Positions 17,851-25,303 of a DNA stretch of 64,000 nt are shown here, in pieces; position 1 is the first letter of the stretch; the number at the start of each line of letters is the position of its first letter. The stretch lies in the NCBI RefSeq assembly GCF_000374085.1, contig NZ_KB893488.1, positions 1-64,000 of the forward strand. Direction: 5' to 3'. The position numbers and the translations under genes are program-made. The DNA is from Spirosoma spitsbergense DSM 19989 (lineage in GTDB: Bacteria; Bacteroidota; Bacteroidia; Cytophagales; Spirosomataceae). Under the pieces are notes generated by a model. It did no database searches. It was given only the letters and a program-made list of their open reading frames with translations, and was not told the DNA's origin.

Positions 17851-18999
17851 TCAGTTTGTTTGTGAACCGTCTGTGCGAGCGGGTTTACGGATAACGTTGC
17901 GGATGTTGACCACTTTAAGCAGTAGTTCGAACCAGAAAGGGGCTCCAAATGAAAGAGCAGCCGCCGTGAGGACCCAACCCAGAAAGGCCCAGCTTCCCAC
18001 TGTATGCCCGATGGTACTGAAAATTTGCCCAATGGTTGCCTGAGGGGGAAACGTCCAGCCAATAGGAAGGCCCAGCCCGGCCAGATTTTCCTGAAGATAT
18101 TGCAGATAAAAATCCTGTACCCGAATACTATCGAGACTTGTCAGTCCTTTGCCAGCCGTCAGCGAGTTAACCAGCGTCACATCACGTTCGCTTAGGTAAG
18201 CCAGGAACATCGTATCGTTTACCGCCCTGGTACCGGTCGTATCCGAATTAGTTAGAGAAGATCCATTTCCCTTGCCCGCTTGCACCGTTGAAGCCGACCC
18301 TGTCGGAGTAGACTTCGGTGAGAACACACCTAGTTTCAAATCCCGGCTGGCAGCGGCTTCGGCCTGTTTAACTAAACTTTCCCGCAAAGCCCTGTCATTG
18401 GAAATGCGTTTGACGATGGTAATCGTATCCACGTTAAACGTCAAGGTCACCCCAATGGATACTGCCCATACAATGCCTTGTGCGTATCGTTTAAACCAGC
18501 CAGATACCTGTTCCATATAACCATCATACCAGCGTTCGAGGGCTGTTATAAAGGCGGGCAGTGTATCGGCCTTTGCCAGCATAGGTTCTATCAATGGCTT
18601 CAGGGGCGCAAAAAGAGGGTCATTGGTGATTGTGTCATGAATAGTAGCCAGCGTAATCTGCGTAGTCGCTGGTATAACGCCCGCCGGGAGGGGCGGTACC
18701 GGTTTCCCACTGACCATCAAATCAATCAGCACGGTAGAAAAGCTGTTGGCAGAGAGATAGGCGATAGGTTTCCAGAATCCACCCACTTTCTGCTCTTTGA
18801 GTTTCGTTAACGGGTGGTTCCAAAGTTGCCCGAATACGGTGGACCCCAGCAACTTGTCAAGTGCCAGTTTGAGTAATTCCGACCGTTTTTCACTAAACGT
18901 ATTGATAAACTCAACAATCCCCGACACGAATATACTTAGTGTCAGGTAGACGAAAATCATCGAAATGGCAACATCCAGTAAAGACGATAGATTAAGCAT
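17851..18999 (-). CDS. Hypothetical membrane protein, 382 aa
   Basis: No named family is recognised. There is an N-terminal membrane segment (about 8-30), a second at about 170-190 (IVWAVSIGVTLTF), and one or two near the C-terminus (about 330-365). Between them lie soluble helical regions including a Ser/Thr/Gly-rich low-complexity stretch near residue 245. It is the last gene of a minus-strand run (patatin, 241-aa membrane protein, this gene) with gaps of 31 and 22 bases, so it probably works with the membrane-embedded phospholipase. Confidence 0.75.
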   Translation of the reverse strand: MLNLSSLLDVAISMIFVYLTLSIFVSGIVEFINTFSEKRSELLKLALDKLLGSTVFGQLWNHPLTKLKEQKVGGFWKPIAYLSANSFSTVLIDLMVSGKPVPPLPAGVIPATTQITLATIHDTITNDPLFAPLKPLIEPMLAKADTLPAFITALERWYDGYMEQVSGWFKRYAQGIVWAVSIGVTLTFNVDTITIVKRISNDRALRESLVKQAEAAASRDLKLGVFSPKSTPTGSASTVQAGKGNGSSLTNSDTTGTRAVNDTMFLAYLSERDVTLVNSLTAGKGLTSLDSIRVQDFYLQYLQENLAGLGLPIGWTFPPQATIGQIFSTIGHTVGSWAFLGWVLTAAALSFGAPFWFELLLKVVNIRNVIRKPARTDGSQTN

Positions 19000-19021
19000 G
19001 GATAGGGTAGTAAAGATGGCG

Positions 19022-19747
19022 TTAATTAAAATTTTTCAGGGCCATACTCATTTCTTTTACGAGTACATAAACGGTAAAGATTGCGAACGTAATCAGCACC
19101 AGATTCGCAAATCGCTGGGCCTGCACTATCGATTCCTGCGTTGATAGCCGTTCGGCAAGGGCAATAATGCCCAAAATAAAAACGCCGACAGACAGGATGG
19201 CGATTCCTTTGGTCCAGTAATTCTGATGCCACAGAAAAGGAACGAGCAGCAGCATCAGTAAGCCGGTAGCTTCCCATTTGATCCAGGTAAATACCGACAA
19301 ACGGGCTAGTTCGGGTTGAAAGCTATCTTTTGCATTTTTCATAACTTTGTCCAGGATACCCAGCATTTGCACATTTTCCAGCACATCGAACAGACCGATA
19401 ACAGGGGCCAGAACCAACGCAGCCGACAGCCAGCCAGACGGCATGGCCTGACCCACGCTCCACGTAAAGGAGAGTACAAAGAGCGTATAGGCCGCTATAA
19501 ACAGAAAATCAAGTCGCGTCAGGTAACGTACCTGCCGGATAAACGGCCCGGCACCCCGCCCCGATGAATCAACGAGAAGTGTTCGTATCTGACCGGCATT
19601 TCTGGCAAACTCAAAGGATATGATTGCCCGGCTGGCAGGTACCGAATTGGGCGGTTTCAGGGTGCGGCTATGCACACCCGTCCAGATAGCAACGGCAATG
19701 GTCAGCAAAGCAAACAGGGCTGATAAGGAGTGTGAAACGACGGGCAT
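19022..19747 (-). CDS. Hypothetical polytopic membrane protein, 241 aa
   Basis: Six hydrophobic segments are evident (about 5-23, 80-98, 108-127, 150-168, 172-190 and 210-232), with a soluble loop at about 25-75 that contains conserved-looking Arg/Ser residues. No family is recognised. It sits between the patatin gene and the 382-aa membrane protein in the same operon. A structural or scaffold role in that unit is inferred from position only. Confidence 0.72.
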   Translation of the reverse strand: MPVVSHSLSALFALLTIAVAIWTGVHSRTLKPPNSVPASRAIISFEFARNAGQIRTLLVDSSGRGAGPFIRQVRYLTRLDFLFIAAYTLFVLSFTWSVGQAMPSGWLSAALVLAPVIGLFDVLENVQMLGILDKVMKNAKDSFQPELARLSVFTWIKWEATGLLMLLLVPFLWHQNYWTKGIAILSVGVFILGIIALAERLSTQESIVQAQRFANLVLITFAIFTVYVLVKEMSMALKNFN

Positions 19748-19778
19748 AGAACAGTTGATTTAGCGAGCATCAGTCTGC

Positions 19779-21857
19779 TCATTTGTACAGCGTATTATCG
19801 ATCATTTGCTGCAATTCCTGCTTATTGGCTGATGCCCGGATTTTGGTAGGTGACTCCCCGGTATTCAGGGCCTCCTGTTCCAGTTTGTATTTCTCCCAGT
19901 CAAACCGAATCAGGAAATCTCTGGCGGCCTGCGCTCCCCTGACGAAAAGTTGTACCTGCTCCTCGTCAGGCAAATTGAAGTTTAGCCAGTTGAAGCCCCG
20001 AACGTCTATGTCGGCCAGCCCCTGCTCAAACTGAGGATGGTTAATCAAAAAATCCTTATCGAAGTAGCCCCGCATGGTATTGATGATCGAACTGGCAATA
20101 CCCTCAAACGAATCAACGGAGCGTGAATCAGCCGGTTCTTCATCCTGAAGTCTGGCACCGAACGTTGGCAGGCGGGGTACAATCGACTTGGTTGGGTTGA
20201 ATAAATTAATTGGAAAGTTTGACAACGTTCCCCCATCGACGAAAACGGCTTCTGTGATATCGCGCCCTTGATATCGTACGTATTTTTTCCATTCAGCAGC
20301 CCGATAGGCCCTTTTAGGAACGTCCGGCACCCGAAAGGCTTCAAAGAAAACAGGAATCGCCATCGATGCCCGCACAAAATCAGCCGGACTTAGCAAACGG
20401 GCGTTTTTCCGGGCTTCATCGGTGTAGAAAAGCTTCCACATTTTAGGAAACACAATCTTGTTTTCAGTAGCGATTTCGGTGGTTATGATAGACAGCGGAG
20501 GGTCTTCCGGATCGTATTTGTCAAGCCCAGCCAGTTTATTATCAAAACCAACCTGACGCGAGTTGGTATCGTATCGCATTCGGTGCGATATGTTCTTCAG
20601 CTTCTTCTCTTCCAGATCAGCCAGCGTACTTACTTCATTTTTGGGGTTAAAAACATCAATACGCTTACCCGAATCGAGTTGTATGCTCAGTGGCTGATCG
20701 GGCTGGTCGGGCGCATGTACTTCCCCATTCTGCATCAAGTCAGCGATCCAGTTCCGAAACTCCTTTCCCGGGTTAATCCCGAAATTACTACCGCTGAAAC
20801 GGGTCAGCAGGTATAGCCCCATCCCACCCACAAGCAGCAACAGAAAAAGTAACAAAGCAATGCCGGCTATGGATAGATAGCGGTATTCGCTCACATTGAC
20901 CGGCATGTACGAAACGAAAAACAACCGATACCCAAAACCATCCACAACGCCATTGACCAGTACACTTCCCAGAATAACAGCATCAACAAGCTGGATAAAT
21001 AACAGGTGATTTTTCCGGCGGGACACCAATACGTATCCCATTAAAAAGCCAATTGGTAGCAGGGCAGCAAACAGCCGATAGTGGCAGGCGGTGGGTATCC
21101 AGACGAATCCGTAGGCAAGAAGAAGTACTACCAGTACGCCTAGCAATGATTTCCTGAAATGAGGGCCTATCAGGTAATTTGCAATGACCCCATTACTAAC
21201 CCGGCCTTTAGCAAACACAATACGGGCCATGAGGCAAGCCAGCAGAATGCCAATACATACACTGATCAGGCTGTTTCCCTCATCGTCCCATAATAACAAA
21301 CTGCTGAACAGAATAAGCCACATACTGATAATCAGCGTTAGCTTAATGGAATTGAGTAAACAACGTAGATAGTCTTTGTAGTTAATCTGTTTTTCAAGCA
21401 GCCAGCGGGCAATGGGGTCGCCATCGACTAAGTCGAAGAGGTTTTTGCTGGCCAGATAATAAAGAATAATGGGCGATTTAGGGCTTCTTATATCAGCAGG
21501 TTGCACAACAGCCATCATGGCCGAGTTAATGGCCCCGGCACTGGTGCCTGCCAGTTTCAGAAACCGGATACCCATCCGTTCCAGTATATACGTATACCCC
21601 AAAAGGGCTATTCCGAGCACACCACCCCCCTGCTGCACCAGGTTTACGTACTGAAAATAGCGCGGCTCTTTGTTACCTGCCGAATCGGCTCCGACATTAT
21701 CTTCTATTACATCCGATACTTTCTTGACGTTTCCGCCCGGCTTCATGACATCCGGATTAGCCTGCAGGTTTTCTATAATCTGCTCCCCTGCTTCGAGCAT
21801 TTCCCTAAGCAGGTTATACGTTTGATTATGGTTCCGTTTCGTGTTGGTCTGATGCAT
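19779..21857 (-). CDS. Membrane-embedded patatin-like phospholipase
   Basis: A patatin acyl hydrolase of 692 residues counted from ATG 21857; the frame is also open back to a TTG at 21926. The glycine-rich oxyanion segment is VQQGGGVLGIALLG near residue 75. The nucleophile elbow is GTSAG with Ser106, and the dyad Asp is in FVDGGTLSNFPINLF (Asp541). Unusually, about 180 residues with five or six transmembrane helices (about 170-350) are inserted between Ser and Asp. Patatins cleave acyl chains from phospholipids, and this one should act at the inner membrane. It heads a three-gene membrane operon. Confidence 0.88.
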   Translation of the reverse strand: MHQTNTKRNHNQTYNLLREMLEAGEQIIENLQANPDVMKPGGNVKKVSDVIEDNVGADSAGNKEPRYFQYVNLVQQGGGVLGIALLGYTYILERMGIRFLKLAGTSAGAINSAMMAVVQPADIRSPKSPIILYYLASKNLFDLVDGDPIARWLLEKQINYKDYLRCLLNSIKLTLIISMWLILFSSLLLWDDEGNSLISVCIGILLACLMARIVFAKGRVSNGVIANYLIGPHFRKSLLGVLVVLLLAYGFVWIPTACHYRLFAALLPIGFLMGYVLVSRRKNHLLFIQLVDAVILGSVLVNGVVDGFGYRLFFVSYMPVNVSEYRYLSIAGIALLLFLLLLVGGMGLYLLTRFSGSNFGINPGKEFRNWIADLMQNGEVHAPDQPDQPLSIQLDSGKRIDVFNPKNEVSTLADLEEKKLKNISHRMRYDTNSRQVGFDNKLAGLDKYDPEDPPLSIITTEIATENKIVFPKMWKLFYTDEARKNARLLSPADFVRASMAIPVFFEAFRVPDVPKRAYRAAEWKKYVRYQGRDITEAVFVDGGTLSNFPINLFNPTKSIVPRLPTFGARLQDEEPADSRSVDSFEGIASSIINTMRGYFDKDFLINHPQFEQGLADIDVRGFNWLNFNLPDEEQVQLFVRGAQAARDFLIRFDWEKYKLEQEALNTGESPTKIRASANKQELQQMIDNTLYK

Positions 21858-22190
21858 AACAGGGAGCCGGAGTCGTTCTTTAATATACGGGCAGGTAGCC
21901 ACAAGCCCACTCAACTTCTCTGACAAAGTACCGCCCCCCTCCCGTCAGTAACAATGGGAAAATTCCCGTATTTACGTTGCCTTTCCAGCCAATAAATATC
22001 ACCTGAGTCACTCCATATTTTCGCGTAACCTGAAGCGGCAATTCAAATACCAACAATCATTTTAGTACCTTTATTTCTGAATCTTTACGACCTTTGTACC
22101 TTCTCTCTGCGTCTTTTCGCCGGGCCGCCGGTGCGGCTGATAGTACCTCTGGTATCCCCTTAAAGACGTTATGAACACTAGAACAACACT

Positions 22191-23081
22191 ATGCAACTCC
22201 TTGACGGTAAATTTCTTTCGGCACAAATCAAACAGGAAATAGCGGCTGAAGTCGCCCAGATTCGCGAACAGGGCGGCAAAATCCCGCACCTCGTTGCCAT
22301 TCTGGTTGGGAATAAAGGTGCTTCGGAAACCTACGTGGCGTCCAAAATGAAGAACTGCGAGGAAGTAGGTATGCACTCCACCCTCATCCGGTTAGACACC
22401 TCGGTTTCGGAAGAAGAACTGCTGGACAATGTGCGGGCGGTAAACGAAAACCCCGACATGGACGGGTTGATTGTGCAACTCCCCCTCCCCGACCATATTA
22501 ACCCCGACCGCATCATGGAAACCATCGACCCCGCCAAAGATGTGGACGGTTTTCACCCCATCAACATTGGTCGCATGGCCAAAGGATTACCCGCCTATGT
22601 TTCGGCTACACCCCAGGGCGTGCTGGAAATGATCAAACGGTACGATATCAAGACCGCCGGCAAACACTGCGTGGTGGTAGGACGGAGTCAGATTGTTGGG
22701 CTGCCGATGTCCATTCTGATGCAGCGCAACACCTACCCCGGCAACTGTACCGTTACCGTCACCCACAGCCGTACCCAGAACCTGGCCGAGATTTGCCGTT
22801 CGGCCGATATTTTGATAGCGGCTCTGGGCAAACCCGAATTCGTCACCGCTGACATGGTGAAGGAAGGGGCCGTAGTGATTGACGTTGGGCTGGAGCGGGT
22901 GCCTGATGCCAGCAAAAAAAGCGGCTTTGCCCTCAAAGGCGATGTAAAGTTTGATGAAGTAGCCCCGAAAACCAGTTTCATCACCCCCGTTCCCGGTGGC
23001 GTGGGACTAATGACTATCTGCTCGCTGATGCAAAACACCCTGAAAGCCGCCCGGGGTGAGGTGTACGGAACAAATCAGTAA
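22191..23081 (+). CDS. folD: Bifunctional methylenetetrahydrofolate dehydrogenase/cyclohydrolase
   Basis: This 296-residue enzyme interconverts 5,10-methylene- and 10-formyl-tetrahydrofolate in the cytoplasm. Motifs include the substrate region [15 protein letters not shown] with the catalytic Lys, [13 protein letters not shown], the Rossmann signature [13 protein letters not shown] and the C-terminal [11 protein letters not shown]. Its last 51 sense bases before GTNQ (23018-23068) recur exactly at 24444-24494. There they run on into an alternative in-frame tail ending at a TAG. So the current C-terminus (VYGTNQ) seems to have been supplied by the inserted cassette. Confidence 0.97.
   Translation: MQLLDGKFLSAQIKQEIAAEVAQIREQGGKIPHLVAILVGNKGASETYVASKMKNCEEVGMHSTLIRLDTSVSEEELLDNVRAVNENPDMDGLIVQLPLPDHINPDRIMETIDPAKDVDGFHPINIGRMAKGLPAYVSATPQGVLEMIKRYDIKTAGKHCVVVGRSQIVGLPMSILMQRNTYPGNCTVTVTHSRTQNLAEICRSADILIAALGKPEFVTADMVKEGAVVIDVGLERVPDASKKSGFALKGDVKFDEVAPKTSFITPVPGGVGLMTICSLMQNTLKAARGEVYGTNQ
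23018..23068 (+). repeat. 51-bp direct repeat, left copy (inside folD 3' end)
   Basis: Starts CTGCTCGCTGATGCAAAAC and ends GAGGTGTACGG. It is identical over 51 bases to 24444-24494. It is the coding 3' end of folD and behaves like the left attachment site of an insertion. Confidence 0.9.
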
Positions 23082-23111
23082 TCTATAATCCTATCTCAAA
23101 CCAAGTAAGAC

Positions 23112-23552
23112 GTGTATAGCTTTATTATCAGCACTCGTCCCAAATCGTACAACAGCAAAAAATCTCTTGCTTATGAAAACCAGTTGAGGGTTACTTATTC
23201 GGCCAACTATCCGATTCATGTTCCTGTCGAAACAGACTTATACGGATTGGTTCATCACTTTTTTCGGCGTGATATAGGTATTGATGCCGATAACCTGAGT
23301 AAACCGGTCTGGGACGCATTGAGAGGTTTACTTTTTGCAGACGATAAGCAAGTGAAACTGCGTATTGCCGGCAGTTTTAACCTATCAACCAACGATTTCA
23401 CAACCATAGACTTTTCCGGATTGTCGGGTAGCATGATTACTTCTTTGCTTGATGCTTTGCAGGAAGAAACTGATGAGCACATACTTTACGTTGAATGTGG
23501 TAAATTCACTACCGACATGATTAAGCTAAATCTGGAAAGGAATGGAAATTAG
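23112..23552 (+). CDS. RusA-like endonuclease
   Basis: GTG-started, 146 residues. The core DIGIDADNLSKPVWDALRG continues to LFADDKQV and fits the RusA Holliday-junction resolvase pattern: Asp58-x-Asp60-Asn, Lys64, and a third acidic position at Asp77/Asp78. RusA dimers cut branched DNA. The N-terminal part is beta-rich as in the family, but the C-terminal helix-rich tail differs. It overlaps the next gene by 11 bases. Because phage RusA proteins usually sit beside replication genes, this pairing with a restriction-like nuclease is unusual. Family assignment rests on the Asp/Lys motif. Confidence 0.65.
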   Translation: MYSFIISTRPKSYNSKKSLAYENQLRVTYSANYPIHVPVETDLYGLVHHFFRRDIGIDADNLSKPVWDALRGLLFADDKQVKLRIAGSFNLSTNDFTTIDFSGLSGSMITSLLDALQEETDEHILYVECGKFTTDMIKLNLERNGN

Positions 23553-24165
23553 ACAGCAATATCTGCAACGCTATCTTCACGACATAGCCATAGATCAGCT
23601 AATGGCAGACTATGAGGCTAAAGGCTATACCGTTCTGAAAGAAGAAAAAGTGGGTAAATACAAGGCAGATCTAGTGGCCAAAAAAGAGGATGAAGTAGTC
23701 GTTGTTGAAGTTAAAACCGGGCGAATGACACCACAAAAACGCCAACAGGTTGCCGACATTGGTGACTACGTTCGTACCCACAAGAATTACAAGTTTTTAG
23801 TCGTATTGGCAACTCCTCCTAAACCAAAGAAAATCGATATTCCAAATCTTGATCTATTGCTATTCCATTATTTGCTCAACCATCTCCCTGATAGTCTTAA
23901 CGCATTATCTCCTCAAACACGTATTACTGATGTAGTTGACACGGCTGCTAACGAAGTCACGGTAGGTAGAGACGGCAGTATGGTTGTAAAAGGAATGGGA
24001 ACGGTGGAAGTACAACTGCAATATGGTTCAGGTGACGATGAGTCAATATCACATGACGCTTTTCCATTTGATTTCGACATTGTCCTCAAATACAATCAAA
24101 AGCAGGAACTGATTATAGAAGATACGCACACGATTGATGTCGATATCTCGTCATTCTATGAATAA
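23542..24165 (+). CDS. PD-(D/E)XK-like nuclease with C-terminal beta domain
   Basis: 207 residues. The N-terminal half has the restriction-endonuclease-fold pattern GKYKADLVAKKEDEVVVVEVK: Asp43, then Glu56-Val-Lys58, with a conserved-looking Thr/Gly after it and an upstream helix (about 10-28). The C-terminal half (about 120-207) is a separate beta-rich acidic domain (GMGTVEVQLQYGSGDDES, then IDVDISSFYE). A similar ending is seen in some defence-associated nucleases, though this is from memory and unverified. It overlaps the RusA-like gene and precedes the YgiT-like gene by 3 bases. Nothing suggests a methyltransferase partner, so host protection, if any, must be by another route. Confidence 0.68.
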   Translation: MEIRQQYLQRYLHDIAIDQLMADYEAKGYTVLKEEKVGKYKADLVAKKEDEVVVVEVKTGRMTPQKRQQVADIGDYVRTHKNYKFLVVLATPPKPKKIDIPNLDLLLFHYLLNHLPDSLNALSPQTRITDVVDTAANEVTVGRDGSMVVKGMGTVEVQLQYGSGDDESISHDAFPFDFDIVLKYNQKQELIIEDTHTIDVDISSFYE

Positions 24166-24168
24166 AGT

Positions 24169-24426
24169 ATGGGAAACGAATCTGAAAACCAGAGAATCAT
24201 GACCTGGCCTGACGAGACGCTGGTAGATTCCCGCGTTCGGTACATTCTGGACCTCGACGGAAAACTGCTTGTTTTTGAGGACGTTCCGGCCCGCGTCAAC
24301 CCCGTTACGGGTGAGCAATTTTTCTCCCCGGCTACGATCCGCCAGATTCAGCAGATTGCGTTTTCGGCCAATGCTCCCGCCCGAACAATTGAAGCCAGCG
24401 TATACGACTGGGCTAACGCAGCCTGA
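24169..24426 (+). CDS. YgiT/MqsA-like small protein without zinc cysteines
   Basis: 85 residues. The block LLVFEDVPARVNPVTGEQFF continues SPATIRQIQQIA and ends with IEASVYDWA. It matches the C-terminal half of YgiT-type antitoxin zinc-finger domains (VPAxVCxxCGExxxxPExxxxL). The Cys positions are replaced (Asn-Pro-Val), so zinc is unlikely to be bound there. Such proteins usually act as antitoxins or transcriptional partners of small toxins. Starting 3 bases after the nuclease, it may be the regulator or antidote of the cassette. That role is inference. Confidence 0.6.
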   Translation: MGNESENQRIMTWPDETLVDSRVRYILDLDGKLLVFEDVPARVNPVTGEQFFSPATIRQIQQIAFSANAPARTIEASVYDWANAA

Positions 24427-24443
24427 TTTTTTTTACTGCCCAC

Positions 24444-24494
24444 CTGCTCGCTGATGCAAAACACCCTGAAAGCCGCCCGGGGTGAGGTGTACGG
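24444..24494 (+). repeat. 51-bp direct repeat, right copy
   Basis: Identical to 23018-23068. In the folD frame it continues VYGLPTQPDRL and then TAG at about 24520, which would be the ancestral folD C-terminus before insertion. Confidence 0.9.
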
Positions 24495-24798
24495 GTTGCC
24501 AACCCAGCCTGATAGACTATAGTGAGTGGTCAGATAAAGGAGCCCTACCAACGCAGCCACGGCGTTCATAAACCAGACGGCTTACTACCGTTCGGGCCTG
24601 AAATGGCCAGCGATGCTACCGAAATTCAGGTGAGCACCGCTGGCGTTCTGGATGCGGTCCGGTAGGTAGTTAACCAATTACCTGGTGGCATTATGAGCGT
24701 ACTGTCGCTGCGGGAGCAGGGTTTCACCTACCAGGTTACCGCAGCATTTTCAGGAATGCAGGGGCATCCGCCCGCCCGGATAGTCGAGTGGCGTACTA
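24495..24798. other. Intergenic stretch after the cassette
   Basis: The first 28 bases are the presumed former folD end. The rest holds no recognisable gene. A 20-codon open piece at 24603-24665 (MASDATEIQVSTAGVLDAVR) reads like a fragment of a protein, but nothing supports expression. Confidence 0.4.
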
Positions 24799-25155
24799 TC
24801 AGGGACGACTTTCTGGTCTGCCGACAATGGTCTCCAGCGTATTTCCTTTTCGGCCATTACAGTGCTGGCACATGGGCTGGTAATTGGCCAGTTCACTGGC
24901 TCCCCCCCTGGATTTGGGCAGTATGTGGTCAACGGTCATCAGTACGAAGCTGGCCGTGTACAGGTCGACGTGATGCCCGCCACTGGGATTAACCGACGAC
25001 AGCAGGTGCACCCCTTCAACGCCACAACGCACGCAGACTGTACCCTTGCTGGCAAATACCTGTAATCGCCGGTGGTTCTTGTACCTGGTCTGTAATAGCT
25101 CAAAATTCAACCGCTTGAGCACGCGGTTCCCGTTCAGGGTATGCGGTAATTTCAT
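24799..25155 (-). CDS. HNH endonuclease
   Basis: 118 residues from ATG 25155; a GTG at 25179 would add eight. The HNH site is plain. CVRC forms the first zinc knuckle, MTVDHILPKSRGG has the Asp-His pair of the first beta strand, and NYQPMCQHCNGRKGN gives the second CxxC and the catalytic Asn/His region. HNH proteins nick or cut DNA in restriction, mobile introns and phage packaging. No partner gene is adjacent on this strand. It faces the folD cassette, only 304 bases from the right repeat, so it may belong to the same nuclease-rich hotspot. Confidence 0.85.
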   Translation of the reverse strand: MKLPHTLNGNRVLKRLNFELLQTRYKNHRRLQVFASKGTVCVRCGVEGVHLLSSVNPSGGHHVDLYTASFVLMTVDHILPKSRGGASELANYQPMCQHCNGRKGNTLETIVGRPESRP

Positions 25156-25224
25156 AAGAATAGTCACTGGATCAGGCACAGAGGGTATTTCCCTACAATC
25201 TACCTGATCGCTCTATAATTAACC

Positions 25225-25247
25225 ACAGCCCGCACTCGCCGGGCTGT
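25225..25247 (+). terminator. Hairpin with T-run
   Basis: ACAGCCCG (25225-25232) pairs with CGGGCTGT (25240-25247), followed by TTTTT on the plus strand. No plus-strand gene ends nearby, so it may mark an unrecognised short transcript or serve the minus-strand esterase gene ending at 25304. Confidence 0.5.
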
Positions 25248-25303
25248 TTTTGTCAGAACACCAATCATGAAAGCGAGGTTCAACGGATAGTCGACGGGTC
25301 TTT

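Larger units (their letters stand above)
23069..24443 (+). mobile_element. Putative inserted three-gene cassette flanked by folD repeats
   Basis: The 1375 bases between the two 51-bp repeats hold three close-set plus-strand genes (23112-24426), two of them nuclease-like. Sampled base composition is near 43% G+C inside against near 57% in folD. No integrase or transposase is present, so the cassette would depend on recombination in trans or on homologous exchange. The boundaries are defined by the repeats. The mechanism is inference. Confidence 0.6.

Noticed and set aside
23112-24426. Classical restriction-modification system
   Set aside because: No methyltransferase or specificity gene is present, and the second protein's partner is YgiT-like.
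23069-24443. IS element or phage-derived integrase island
   Set aside because: No transposase, integrase or terminal inverted repeat was seen; the evidence is direct repeats of the folD end only.
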